Source: Streptomyces luteolifulvus
GTDB lineage: Bacteria > Actinomycetota > Actinomycetes > Streptomycetales > Streptomycetaceae
DNA length: 64,000 nucleotides
Direction of reading: 5' to 3'
NCBI RefSeq assembly: GCF_008806595.1
Contig: NZ_VZRB01000003.1
Location: 1 to 64,000 of the forward strand
Shown piece by piece: positions 24,003 through 32,694 of this stretch. The first letter of the stretch is position 1. Each line of letters starts with the position of its first letter. The notes under the pieces were generated by a model that was not told where the DNA came from, did no database searches, and saw only the letters and a program-made list of their open reading frames with translations. A program made the position numbers and the translations under genes.

Positions 24003-25718
24003 CTATCGGCGCTGCCCGTGCTGCTGTTCTGCAGGTGTCGGGGTCGCCGATGGAAGCTGACTGTCATGGATCTGCCGAACGCGGATCGAAGCCGTCATGG
24101 TGGTGCGGCTGCGGGCGGCTTCGGCACGGCGGTTGGGTACGGGGTTGCGGCTGGTGTGCTGGATGCGGGTGATCAGGACGCGGGCGGGCTGACGGGCAGT
24201 GTCCAGTTCGCGCTGGGCGGTGGCTTCCTTCAGGAGTTGGTGGGGTTGGTGCCCACGGGCTTCGGCGTCGGCGAGGACGGTGGCGAGCGCTGGCCAGGCG
24301 GGATCGGCGAGTATCCGCTCGGCTTGGTCCGGCACGGCGGCGCGCACGTCGCCAGCCAGGGTGAGGCGGGCCTGCTCCCTGGGAGGGCGGGCTTCGAGTT
24401 CGACGAGCACCGGGGCGATGGCATGGTCGGCAACGCTCTTCAGATGCTGGACGGTCTGGCGCGCGGCTTCAGTTTGCTGGGCGTGGCCCTTGGCCTCGTG
24501 CCAGCGGGCAGCGACGATCACGGCCCAGACAAGAGCCGCCATCAGGGCGGCCACAACGCTGCCGTCGGGGCCCGTCGCGGTGTGGACAATGTCGCGGGCC
24601 GCGCTGCGCAAGGCGTAGGCGGTGCGGTCCTCGGCCCGGATCTGGGAGCGCTGGGCTCGTGCGAACGCCTTGGAGGCGGCATGGAGTTCGGCGCGCAGGT
24701 GGGCGGGTGCCTTCTGGGCGGTCGCTTCAAGGAGTTCACCGAGGGCGGTGATGTGGGCCTGGGCGTGGGTGTCGTCGGCGAGGTCGGTGTGGAGGGTGTC
24801 GAGGGCCTCGGTGGCTTGGTGCCAGGGGGTGGTGGGGCGGTTGCGGCGGGCGGTGGGGTGTTCCTCCGGCACGGCGCTTTCCAGGCGGGCCTTGATTTTG
24901 GGCAGAGTGAGGTCTGGGGCGATCTTCTTGCCGGGGTGGAAGATCTGCTCGCCTTGGCTGTTGAGGTCGCCGGGACGACCGACGGCGTAGCCGAGGAGAT
25001 CACCCGACGGGCCGCGCCTGGCCTTGACGGGGATGCCGTCGGCTTCGAGGTAGGCGATGAATTCCTCGGCGTCGGCCACGTGCGGGATGGCAGCACGGAT
25101 GCGGTCTTCGAGCCACTCGGGGCTGGTCTGGTCCCAGCCCAGCCGCTGGGCCTTATGCATCTCGGCCTGGGTGGGCCGGCGGGTGCCGGTGCGGTCGCCC
25201 TTCTTCAACTGCCTGAGCCCGTAGTCCCTTTCGATCTCGCGGCAGGCGTCACCGACGCGCAGGCCGCTGTCGTGGAGTTTGGGGCGGCGTCCGTCCTCGC
25301 GAACGGTGGTGGCGAGGATGTGGATGTGGTCGTCGGCGTGGCGTACGGCGATCCAGCGGCAGGCCAGGTCGTCACCTTCGGGCGCGATGCCGGCCGCGAT
25401 CACGATGCGCTGGGCGATCTCGCCCCACTCGGCGTCGGACAGGTAGCGGTCCTCGGGTGCGGCGCGGACGGCGCAGTGCCAGACGTGGTCGGTGACCTGC
25501 TGGCCGAACTCACTGTTGCGCAGCCTTACGGGCTCGTCGAGGTAGTGGCCGAGTTCGGTCAGGGTGGCGTTCTCGCTGCGGCCAGGATCGGGCATGGCGA
25601 GCATCGCGAAGGCGGCCACGATGTGCGGATCGAGGTGCTCGTCGTGCCGACCAGGTCCATAGAGGTAGGCGAGCAGACCGCGGGTCTTGGTCCCCGTGGC
25701 TTTGATGGCGGCGATCAC
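24003..25718 (-). CDS. Relaxase / mobilisation nuclease
   Basis: A 571-residue MobP-like relaxase that would nick the origin of transfer. The three-histidine metal-binding motif HADDHIHI is at 127-134; an N-terminal start, MIAAIKATGTKTRGLLAYL, and Tyr18/Tyr20 are candidates for the DNA-linking tyrosine. A long helical C-terminus (about 330-571) includes a hydrophobic stretch (VVAALMAALVWAVIVAAR, about 395-412) that may contact the membrane or a coupling protein. The start overlaps the stop of the upstream MobC-like gene by 4 bases, indicating translational coupling. No coupling ATPase gene is nearby. Confidence 0.85.
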   Translation of the reverse strand: MIAAIKATGTKTRGLLAYLYGPGRHDEHLDPHIVAAFAMLAMPDPGRSENATLTELGHYLDEPVRLRNSEFGQQVTDHVWHCAVRAAPEDRYLSDAEWGEIAQRIVIAAGIAPEGDDLACRWIAVRHADDHIHILATTVREDGRRPKLHDSGLRVGDACREIERDYGLRQLKKGDRTGTRRPTQAEMHKAQRLGWDQTSPEWLEDRIRAAIPHVADAEEFIAYLEADGIPVKARRGPSGDLLGYAVGRPGDLNSQGEQIFHPGKKIAPDLTLPKIKARLESAVPEEHPTARRNRPTTPWHQATEALDTLHTDLADDTHAQAHITALGELLEATAQKAPAHLRAELHAASKAFARAQRSQIRAEDRTAYALRSAARDIVHTATGPDGSVVAALMAALVWAVIVAARWHEAKGHAQQTEAARQTVQHLKSVADHAIAPVLVELEARPPREQARLTLAGDVRAAVPDQAERILADPAWPALATVLADAEARGHQPHQLLKEATAQRELDTARQPARVLITRIQHTSRNPVPNRRAEAARSRTTMTASIRVRQIHDSQLPSATPTPAEQQHGQRR

Positions 25719-26449
25719 GCGGCCAGGTCCTCTGTCGGGTCGGCGGGCTCGCGCAGAGCCTCGGCGATCAAGGTCAGCAGGTGGTCAAGTTCGTCGAGCC
25801 TCTGGCGTATGTCGGGTGGGGTGAGGTCGCTGTTGAGCGCTCGGGCGATCTGGTTGACGTTGACGCCGATCCGGTTGAGCTGGCGCAGCACCTGGGCGCG
25901 GAACATGTGGGTGCGACGGCGGTCCTCGGACAGGGGCAGGTTCGCGGTGAAGCGGCCGTCGAGGAAGGCGACGACGACGTCGGCGCAGAACCCGGCCTCT
26001 CCCTTGTAGCCGTGCTCGGCGGTGGTCTCCCGGAGGCGTGCACGCTCGTCGGTGCGGAACTGCAGGGGGCCAACGCGTTCCGTGCGCTTGTCACCCGTGT
26101 AGCGGCGGATCGTGGGCTGCGCGCTCTTCACGGTGGGCTCGCCGGCGGCAGCGCTGTCTTCGCGTACGGGGCGGAGGATGGCGCGCTGGACGGCGTGGAG
26201 CGTGCCCGGCTCAGGGCCGCCCTCGGGCCCGACATCCTGGCCCGGCGCCCCCTGGCGCTGGGCCTCCTCCACCACCCCCGGGGCGGAGGTACCCGAGATC
26301 CGGCCTTGAGTCGGACTCGGGGTACTACTGGCTCCGCCCGGGGCAGCCCGCCCGAACGCGCGGCGCCAACGGTCCATCAGCGTAGGGGACTTCGTCAGCG
26401 GCATCGGCTCGTCGGAAGTGTTGTCGGGGTGGTACGGGTCGTGCTTCAT
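25715..26449 (-). CDS. mobC: MobC-like relaxosome accessory protein
   Basis: A 244-residue protein. The N-terminal 110 residues are low complexity; the C-terminal half has a small DNA-binding fold with the sequence VLRQLNRIGVNVNQIARALN, the recognisable MobC/relaxosome signature that helps a relaxase load at oriT. ATG 26449 is preferred over the earlier in-frame start at 26491, since GGAG lies 8 bases upstream. Coupled to the relaxase gene by a 4-base overlap. The region just upstream (26450-26621) contains inverted repeats and is the best oriT candidate. Confidence 0.8.
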   Translation of the reverse strand: MKHDPYHPDNTSDEPMPLTKSPTLMDRWRRAFGRAAPGGASSTPSPTQGRISGTSAPGVVEEAQRQGAPGQDVGPEGGPEPGTLHAVQRAILRPVREDSAAAGEPTVKSAQPTIRRYTGDKRTERVGPLQFRTDERARLRETTAEHGYKGEAGFCADVVVAFLDGRFTANLPLSEDRRRTHMFRAQVLRQLNRIGVNVNQIARALNSDLTPPDIRQRLDELDHLLTLIAEALREPADPTEDLAA

Positions 26450-26529
26450 GGACGGTTCTCCGGAGAGGGGTGGGGAGGGCATGCGGATCACCGAGAAGAT
26501 CGGATGGAGTTCGGACGGTTACCGCCTCA

Positions 26530-26543
26530 TCCACAGGTGTGGA
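26530..26543. other. Inverted repeat in candidate oriT region
   Basis: TCCACA-GG-TGTGGA lies 81 bases upstream of mobC, in the gap between the mob genes and the DUF2637 gene, the usual place for oriT. The nick site cannot be identified by eye. Confidence 0.35.
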
Positions 26544-26577
26544 CGATCGCGCGTTACGTGGCGGCGGTGACCGGCGG

Positions 26578-26610
26578 GCCGGGTGACCGGAAGGGTTCCG
26601 GTCACCCGGC
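26578..26610 (-). terminator. Strong hairpin after the DUF2637 gene
   Basis: Perfect 15-bp arms (26578-26592, 26596-26610) with a 3-base loop lie 11 bases past the stop codon of the DUF2637 gene on the minus strand. Confidence 0.65.
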
Positions 26611-26621
26611 AGCGGTTCCGT

Positions 26622-27551
26622 TCAGCCGCTGGGCCGATGGGTCGCGGCGGAGGGTTCGAGTTCGGCCCGGAGGATGTCCATCACCTCGGTCAGTCGCTCA
26701 CTGCCGACTGTCAGCCCTTTGTCCTCAACTGCCGTCCGGACGACGGCCCGGGTGAGCTTGCCCTGCTCAGCGGCAGCAGCCCGGCCGATCTCCACGAGTA
26801 CCTCAAGCGGGGCGCCGGGCGGACGGCCACCGCGCGACTTGCCTGCGGCAGCGGAGGCGGACGATTCCGGCGACGGGACGGATACGGCGGCCGAGGGCTC
26901 AGCGACCGGGCCGGGTTCAACCAGCAGATCGGCAGGCCCGACGCGCGTGACCGGGGGAGCCTCGCCGGACTGGCCGACCGTGGTGGTCAACGGCTCGGTG
27001 AGCTGGACGGATGTGGTGACCGGTGGTTCCGGCGCCTGCGCTGAACCGGTGGCCGGATGATCGGCGTCAGGCTGCACGACGTGCTCGTGGAGCTGCCGCA
27101 TCAGCACGCCGAAGGCCACCATCGCGGCGGCCGGGGGAACCGCGGCGACCACGTAGTCAAGCAAGGGGACACTGCCGACTTCGCGCGTACCGGTCACCCC
27201 GGCCACGTTGAGCCCGATGGAGCCGACCGATCCGATGGCGGTCACTCCGATGGCCCACAGGTCCGTGACCTGGCGCAGGCCCGCACGGAGCATGAGGAGC
27301 TCGCCCACGACGATGAACGCGTCCAGCGTCGCGGGCCACGCCCATCGGCGGGTCGGCGAGTCGCGGAGTCCGTGCTGGGCGGCGACCTCGGCCAAGTGGG
27401 CGTAGGAGAGCCAGAACGCACCGGCGGTCAGGGCCACGATGACGACGCCGGCCGCGCGGAGCACGTACTGCTCCGCGGTGAGCTTCGTCTTCGCCGACTG
27501 CTCCTGACCGGGCCGGTCTCCGCGCGGCGGGCGGTGTCGGCGACGGGACAT
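26622..27551 (-). CDS. DUF2637 membrane protein (SpdB-like)
   Basis: A 309-residue protein with four predicted membrane segments in residues 30-165 (VLRAAGVVIVALTAGAFWLSY, ATLDAFIVVGELLMLRAG, AIGVTAIGSVGSIGLNVAG, LLDYVVAAVPPAAAMVAFGVLM), the DUF2637 pattern common on actinomycete plasmids and integrative elements, where related proteins assist plasmid spread. The remainder is a Pro/Glu-rich linker and a C-terminal helical segment with a KSRGGRPPG hook (about 235-305) that may bind DNA. ATG 27551 has GAGGA 8 bases upstream. It lies between the mob genes and the DUF3631 gene. Confidence 0.8.
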   Translation of the reverse strand: MSRRRHRPPRGDRPGQEQSAKTKLTAEQYVLRAAGVVIVALTAGAFWLSYAHLAEVAAQHGLRDSPTRRWAWPATLDAFIVVGELLMLRAGLRQVTDLWAIGVTAIGSVGSIGLNVAGVTGTREVGSVPLLDYVVAAVPPAAAMVAFGVLMRQLHEHVVQPDADHPATGSAQAPEPPVTTSVQLTEPLTTTVGQSGEAPPVTRVGPADLLVEPGPVAEPSAAVSVPSPESSASAAAGKSRGGRPPGAPLEVLVEIGRAAAAEQGKLTRAVVRTAVEDKGLTVGSERLTEVMDILRAELEPSAATHRPSG

Positions 27552-27983
27552 GCGAGGGATCCTCAAGCGGGATACTCCTGGGGTAGTGGTGTGGTGCGTC
27601 TTTGCCGTCTTGGCCGTTGCAGGCGCAGGTCACAGCGGGTACGGCAACCGCCTCGGCCCTCCGTCCCGGCAGGTACTGCCGACGTTGCGTTCCGAGTCGG
27701 AACACGCGCGGGAGGTCCTGGCGGGCCTGGCGTCGGTGTGACCGTGCCCCCGGGCCGGGACGGTGGCGTTGCGTCTTCCGTCCCGGCGGGCAGGGCTGCG
27801 ACCTGCGGCGATACGGCAGGACGGCGGCGGACGGCACAAGACGGATACGGGCGGCGTCTTGGCGGGAGGGGTGCGACTGATGATCGCGTTCCCGTCTTGG
27901 CCCCGGTTGCCGTCTTGCCTGTAGGCCGTGTGACCTGCGAGATCACGGCAGGGACGGCAGGTACGGCAACCAGGGGGCGGGGC
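27552..27983. other. Non-coding region with repeated short words (iteron-like)
   Basis: A gap of 432 bases with no convincing gene. It contains four exact copies of CCGTCTTG (27605-27612, 27837-27844 inverted, 27892-27899, 27910-27917), one near copy (27854-27861) and two copies of GGTACGGCAACC (27638-27649, 27960-27971). Clustered short repeats next to an ATPase gene are compatible with a replication origin or partition site of the element; this is inference. Confidence 0.45.
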
Positions 27984-29294
27984 TCAGCCCTCGCCGCGAG
28001 CGGGGTCGGCGTCGACGGGGTGGACGGTGGGGCAGTACCGGCGCCAGGCGTCCAGGAACTTGTTGCGCATGTAGCCCTTGCGCTGGGTCCGGTCGGCCAT
28101 CCGCACGTTGCCGGGCTTGATCCCGAACTCGCGCAGCAGCCTGCCCAGTTCACGGGCGGTCAGCCCTCCCCGCCCCCACTCCGCCCACGGAGCCTCCGCG
28201 TCCTGGCGCAGGTGGTGGAGGAGTTCCTCGGTGGACAGGCTGTCCGCCTCGCGCTGGGCGTAGAAGACCCGGCGGATGTCGGCGAGGATCCGCGCCCCGC
28301 TCGGGTGGTCCTCCTCGGCCGCCACTTCGGCGGCGACCATCCGCGCACACGCGAGGCGCGCCAGCCGGGGCCAGTGCCCGCCGGCCAGGTCGGCGACGAT
28401 GACCAGGGGCTCCCACGTGTCGGCGGCACGGTCCTCGACCGGCATCTCCGGCTCCAGGTCCGCGGCCTCCTCCAGCAGTGGCCGGGCCCACGCGTGGATG
28501 CGGTCGCGCAGATCGTGCAGGGCCGGGATGTCGCGCCGCGAGCGGAAGGGCTTGACCTTCTCGCCCTCGGCCCTGCGCCTCATCCGGATCACCACCGACC
28601 GGTCCATGACCGTGTCCGGCAGATCGCCGATCCCCGCGATGGCCGCCATGGCGAAGGTGGCGAACTTGTGCGGGGTGTGATCGTTGCCGACGACCCGGGT
28701 CACATACCGGCCCCGCTGGTGACCGGCGTTGAGCAGGCCACGCGTCTCCTCGTTCTTCTCCGCCACCTTCGGGCCGAAGATGGTGTCGGCCTCGTCCACC
28801 AGCAGCGTCGGCGGCTCCTCCTCGGTGATCGACCGGAAGATCGCAGCCGGTGTGGTGTTGATGGTGAGCATCGGTTCGTGGACCGTCTCGGTCAGCACGT
28901 CCAGCAGCCGAGACTTGCCGCACCGCTTCGCCGGCCCCACCACCGCCAGACGCGGCGCGTGCTGCCACGCGGGTTGCAGGTGCGTCGCCGCCACCCACAA
29001 GGTGATCGCGTCCAGAGCCTCGGGCGAGGGCGGGATCACGAACTGGGCGATCTGCCCGCGCAGTTCGTCCAGCAGCTCCGAGCCGAGTGTCGGCTCCGCA
29101 TCGGGTATTGCCTCCAGGCCGCTTGGAGTGTCCGCTTCGTCAGTGCTGCGGGCGCGCGCATCGTCGCTCGCGTCCGGATCGGCGTCTTCAGCCTGCGCGG
29201 CGCTCAGGTGGGCGCCGGGTCGGCCGGGGATGGCCGCTGCGGGCCAGATGGCCTGCGCGGGAGCGGAATAGGGCTCGGGGTTCTCGGGTTGCAC
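27984..29294 (-). CDS. DUF3631 P-loop ATPase
   Basis: A 436-residue AAA-type protein typical of actinomycete integrative elements. Walker A is GPAKRCGKS (about 120-128), Walker B LLVDEADTIF (about 164-173), and the DUF3631 helical domain follows (DRSVVIRMRRR, RLARLACARMVAAE). The C-terminus has a winged-helix-like segment (LTARELGRLLREFGIKPGNVRM). A helicase-loader or replication role is often proposed; none is proven here. The frame is open to 29531, but GTG 29294 with AGGAG 7 bases upstream is the better start and avoids overlapping the excisionase gene. Confidence 0.78.
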   Translation of the reverse strand: MQPENPEPYSAPAQAIWPAAAIPGRPGAHLSAAQAEDADPDASDDARARSTDEADTPSGLEAIPDAEPTLGSELLDELRGQIAQFVIPPSPEALDAITLWVAATHLQPAWQHAPRLAVVGPAKRCGKSRLLDVLTETVHEPMLTINTTPAAIFRSITEEEPPTLLVDEADTIFGPKVAEKNEETRGLLNAGHQRGRYVTRVVGNDHTPHKFATFAMAAIAGIGDLPDTVMDRSVVIRMRRRAEGEKVKPFRSRRDIPALHDLRDRIHAWARPLLEEAADLEPEMPVEDRAADTWEPLVIVADLAGGHWPRLARLACARMVAAEVAAEEDHPSGARILADIRRVFYAQREADSLSTEELLHHLRQDAEAPWAEWGRGGLTARELGRLLREFGIKPGNVRMADRTQRKGYMRNKFLDAWRRYCPTVHPVDADPARGEG

Positions 29295-29527
29295 TCGGCA
29301 GCTCCTCGTCTGGCGGTGGCGGGCTCGCACGCCCTTGCCGCCGGGTTGGTTCTTCCAGGGCCGTTCGGGGTTGCTCGGGCCTCCGGCGTTGCACCGCCGG
29401 GGGCTCACCCCTTTCTCGCGGGCGCCAGGCCATCGCGAGGGAACACGGACCGTACGTCCACGCCTGGCAACAGTCCAGCACTTCTGTGTCAGCTCAGCGC
29501 AGAAAGGCCTGCTACGGCTCCCGGCTG

Positions 29528-29773
29528 TCATGCGGCCAGGCCCAGCAGGGCCAGGAGGTCTGCGGTCACCACCCGGTAGGCGTTGCCCAGCCGCAGCACC
29601 CTGCAGGGGTACTGGCCGCGCTTCGCCAGCTCGTACCCCTTGCTCCGCCCGAGCCCCAGCGCCCGGTTACCTGTCTCCAGGTCAACGGCGGCGGGAAGCT
29701 CCAGCAGCTCCTCGCGACTCATGCCCTTCACCCGGCCGACGAGTTCGTTCTCGCGCATGCGCGCTCCATCCAT
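29528..29773 (-). CDS. Excisionase-type helix-turn-helix protein
   Basis: An 81-residue MerR/AlpA-like winged-helix protein (AALGLGRSKGYELAKRGQYPCRVLRLGNAYRV-type region, about 38-70) of the kind that directs excision by bending DNA at att sites. ATG 29773 has GAGGG about 8 bases upstream; ATG 29758 is an alternative. It is encoded divergently from the XRE regulator and integrase, the usual xis/int arrangement in Streptomyces elements, although the int gene is on the other strand. Confidence 0.75.
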   Translation of the reverse strand: MDGARMRENELVGRVKGMSREELLELPAAVDLETGNRALGLGRSKGYELAKRGQYPCRVLRLGNAYRVVTADLLALLGLAA

Positions 29774-29852
29774 GACTGAGCCCTCGGCGAACACGGCGAT
29801 CGCGCTCGTCTCCAGGCCATGGAATCAACGGTAGGCAAGTTAATGTGTCTGC

Positions 29853-30545
29853 ATGACACAACGCCGTTTGGATGCTGGAAGGGACAGGGACGAGGACGAC
29901 GTCCCGGAGTGGGTGGACCAAGTGATGGCCACGGTGGCCGCCGAGGTCCGCAGACGGAGGAAGGAGCTGCGCATGAGCGCCCAGGACCTGGCCGACCGCT
30001 GCGAGGAAATCGGCCACCCGATCCCCCGCAACGTGATCGCCAACATGGAGTCCGGCCGCCGCGCCAACCTGCCCCTGGTCGACGTCCTCGTCCTCGCCGA
30101 AGCCCTGCGGACCTACCCGATCTGCCTGCTCTACCCCGTCGGCTACGTCGACCGAGTCCAGCGCCTTCCCCTGCAGCACTCCGACCCGACATGGGACGCC
30201 ATGCGCTGGTTCACCGGCGACATCGAGGACTTCGGCATGGAAGACGACATGCTCCGCTCCTTCCGCGCACACGTCCGCCACCAGCGCGCCGCCCTGGCCG
30301 CTCTGAAGGGCGAGAAGCACGAGCGCTGGAAAGCCGAGACAGCACCCAACCAGGCCGAACGCGAGGAAGCCGTACTCGCCCAAGCCGACTACGCAGAGAG
30401 GGCGTTGGAAGCCAAGTACCGGCTCCGCAGCGCCCGTGCCTTCATCCGCGAAGACGGCGGCACGCCACCGACCCTGCCGCCGGAACTCGCCGACGTCGAC
30501 CCACCCGAAACCGACCCCGACACCACCGAGGAAAACGATCTTTGA
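29853..30545 (+). CDS. XRE-family regulator upstream of the integrase
   Basis: A 230-residue protein with an N-terminal HTH (RRRRKELRMSAQDLADRCEEIGHPIPRNVIANMESGRR, about 33-70), then helical dimerisation segments and an acidic Pro-rich tail. This N-terminus is typical of regulators controlling int/xis in Streptomyces integrative elements. ATG 29853 lies 7 bases after a TAATGT box (29840-29845) with no Shine-Dalgarno sequence, so the mRNA is probably leaderless. The stop overlaps the TTG start of the integrase gene (TTGA), so integrase translation should depend on this gene. Confidence 0.82.
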   Translation: MTQRRLDAGRDRDEDDVPEWVDQVMATVAAEVRRRRKELRMSAQDLADRCEEIGHPIPRNVIANMESGRRANLPLVDVLVLAEALRTYPICLLYPVGYVDRVQRLPLQHSDPTWDAMRWFTGDIEDFGMEDDMLRSFRAHVRHQRAALAALKGEKHERWKAETAPNQAEREEAVLAQADYAERALEAKYRLRSARAFIREDGGTPPTLPPELADVDPPETDPDTTEENDL

Positions 30546-32125
30546 AGGGTTCCACCCACCGCCGCTGCTACTGCCGCGACCCCCACACCGGCAAGCCGCT
30601 CGGCAAGAAGTGCCCGAAACTCTCCAGCCGCAAGCACGGCTCGTACTCCATACGCCAGGAACTCCCACCCCGCGAAGACGGCACCCGCCGCTCCTTCAAC
30701 CGCGCCGGCTACGACTCCCTGAAGACGGCTCAGGCCGACCTCGACCACGTCCGCGCTCTTCTCGCCCTGGCGGACAAGGATGACCCCGACAGCCTCCAGC
30801 GCCTCGTCGCCCTGCTGGAGGAGGTCGCCGCAGAGAAGGCCCCGCTGCCCGCCATCGAGGAGACCCGACGCCGCCTCAGGGCGGGCCTGGCCCTCCGTGG
30901 CAGTCTCACCGTCGGCGAGTGGCTCGACCAGTGGTTCGCCGCGAAGAAGCGCCGCAAGACCACGCTCAACGGCTACGCCTCCCACATCCGCGTCCACCTG
31001 AAGCCGCGCATCGGGCACGTACGCCTCGACCGCCTCAACGTCGGCCACCTGGTGGAGATGTTCGACGGGATTGCCGACGACAACGAGGTCATCGCGGCCG
31101 AGAACGAAGCCCGCCGCGAGCAGATCGCCCGCTGCAAGCCGAGCAAGCCCGGACGACCCGTGGGAGCCGAGCGGAAGCTGCTCGCAGCCGAACGGGCCAG
31201 GCTGGCGGAGATGAAGCCGTTCCGGAAGATCACCGGCCCGGCCACCCGGCAGGCGATCCGCCGCACCCTGCGCGCGGCGCTGAATTCCGCGATCGCCCAA
31301 CAGCTGATCATCTTCAACCCGGCCTCCCACGTCGAGCTGGAGTCCGGCAGGCGCCCCAAGCCCCTCCTCTGGACCGAGGAGCGGGTCCGACGCTGGCGCG
31401 AGACGGGCGAGATCCCCGGCGCGGTCATGGTCTGGACCCCGCAGCAGTTCGGCGCCTTCCTGGACGCCGCCGAGGGTGACCGGCTGTACGCGGTCTTCCA
31501 CCTGATGGGCACCCGCGGCCTCCGTCGCGGCGAGGCGGTCGGCCAGGACTGGCACGAGATCGATCTCGGCGCCGGCCTCATCACTCCGGCCAAGGAGATC
31601 GTGGTGGACGGCTGGGACCTCTACGAGTCCGAGCCGAAGACAGACGGCAGCGCGAACACGATCGCGCTCGACAGCATGAACATCGCCGTGCTGCGCGACC
31701 ACAAGGCCCGCCAGGACAAGGAGCGTGCGGACTGGGGCGGCGCCTGGCAGGACACGGGCAAGGTCTTCACGAAGGAGGACGGCTCCTGGCTCCACCCCGA
31801 GACGGTGTCGGAGACCTTCCGCCGTATCCTCGCCACGACCGACCTGCCCCCCATCACCCTGCGGGACCTGCGCCACGTGGCCGCGACGCTCACGCACGGA
31901 GGCGGCGGCGACATCCACACGGTGAAGGAGACCCTCCGGCACTCCACCATCACGCTGACCTCGGACACGTACACGAGCCTGCTCCCGGAGCTCGACCGCG
32001 AAATCGCTGAGAAGGCAGCGAAGCTGATCCCGCGGTCTCGTCCGGCAGCCGCCGAACCGTCCGCCCCGGCAGCGTTCGATCCGCAGGCCACCGGCACATC
32101 CGCCCAGGCATCACACGGGGATTGA
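30542..32125 (+). CDS. int: Tyrosine site-specific integrase
   Basis: A 527-residue tyrosine recombinase. An N-terminal arm-binding region and a core-binding SAM-like domain (LTVGEWLDQWFAAKKRRKTTLNGYASHIRVHL, about 120-160) precede the catalytic domain. Catalytic residues are Arg in TRGLRRGE (about 325), the LRDLRHVAAT box (about 441-450), LRHSTITLTSDTY with the nucleophilic Tyr at about 476, and a His in the LRHS box. It starts at TTG 30542, overlapping the XRE stop. It should recombine within tRNA-Lys(TTT), matching the 46-bp repeat. It lies 4.4 kb from attR rather than next to it, which is unusual. Confidence 0.9.
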   Translation: MKGSTHRRCYCRDPHTGKPLGKKCPKLSSRKHGSYSIRQELPPREDGTRRSFNRAGYDSLKTAQADLDHVRALLALADKDDPDSLQRLVALLEEVAAEKAPLPAIEETRRRLRAGLALRGSLTVGEWLDQWFAAKKRRKTTLNGYASHIRVHLKPRIGHVRLDRLNVGHLVEMFDGIADDNEVIAAENEARREQIARCKPSKPGRPVGAERKLLAAERARLAEMKPFRKITGPATRQAIRRTLRAALNSAIAQQLIIFNPASHVELESGRRPKPLLWTEERVRRWRETGEIPGAVMVWTPQQFGAFLDAAEGDRLYAVFHLMGTRGLRRGEAVGQDWHEIDLGAGLITPAKEIVVDGWDLYESEPKTDGSANTIALDSMNIAVLRDHKARQDKERADWGGAWQDTGKVFTKEDGSWLHPETVSETFRRILATTDLPPITLRDLRHVAATLTHGGGGDIHTVKETLRHSTITLTSDTYTSLLPELDREIAEKAAKLIPRSRPAAAEPSAPAAFDPQATGTSAQASHGD

Positions 32126-32165
32126 AGTCCCGGCCCGAAAAGCAGCGACCGGGCGTGGAGCCGCG

Positions 32166-32450
32166 TCACTCACTCGGCCTGGGATCACCCCACTCCTCTT
32201 CCTCCTCCATGTAACGGATGCCCTCATGGGACAGTGAGACGGTGGCGGGCGTCTTGTGCAACGTCCACTCGACGGTGATCAGGCCCTCGTCGGCCAGGTA
32301 GGCGCAGGCTGCGGACAGGTCGTCGTCGGGCAGCCGGAGCGCCTCGCGCAGTGCCGCCCCGCTGACCTCAGGTCGGTTGCGTTCCATGGCTCCGTAGAGT
32401 TGCCGGAGGACGGCCTTGCGGTAGGTCTTGCGTTCACGGAGTGTCGTCAT
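32166..32450 (-). CDS. Small winged-helix-like hypothetical protein
   Basis: A 94-residue protein MTTLRERKTYRKAVLRQLYGAMERN... with a winged-helix pattern (VSGAALREALRLPDDDLSAACAYLADEGLITVEW, about 30-62), a beta-wing (ATVSLSHEGIRYME) and an acidic C-terminus. It resembles small replication or transcription accessory proteins. The reading frame is open upstream to 33149, but the ATG at 32450 fits the divergent layout with the DUF5994 gene. Convergent with the integrase. Function unknown. Confidence 0.6.
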   Translation of the reverse strand: MTTLRERKTYRKAVLRQLYGAMERNRPEVSGAALREALRLPDDDLSAACAYLADEGLITVEWTLHKTPATVSLSHEGIRYMEEEEEWGDPRPSE

Positions 32451-32694
32451 GGCTGGCGCTCTCAGGCTGGTATCCGAGGCTGCTGATGCCGACAGGCAGT
32501 CGGCCTTGCGGCCTCGCTCAGAGCCTCCGCCGCCCGGGTGCCCCGCCGCGCAGCCCCTCATGCGGCTTCCCCTCGCTGTATGCGGGCGTCCCGGCGATTC
32601 CCGGCGACGCCGATGCTCGCGGTGATGGGGAGTAGCGTGGTCAGAAGCGAGGCGGATCCCGTGTTCGCACCGGATCCCGGACAGGTGGTCCTCC

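Noticed and set aside
24018..26009. 663-residue plus-strand frame opposite the relaxase
   Set aside because: Shadow frame; the minus strand encodes the relaxase with a three-His motif and a coupled MobC.
27057..29579. 840-residue plus-strand frame across the DUF2637 and DUF3631 genes
   Set aside because: It crosses two genes and the gap between them; low-complexity shadow.
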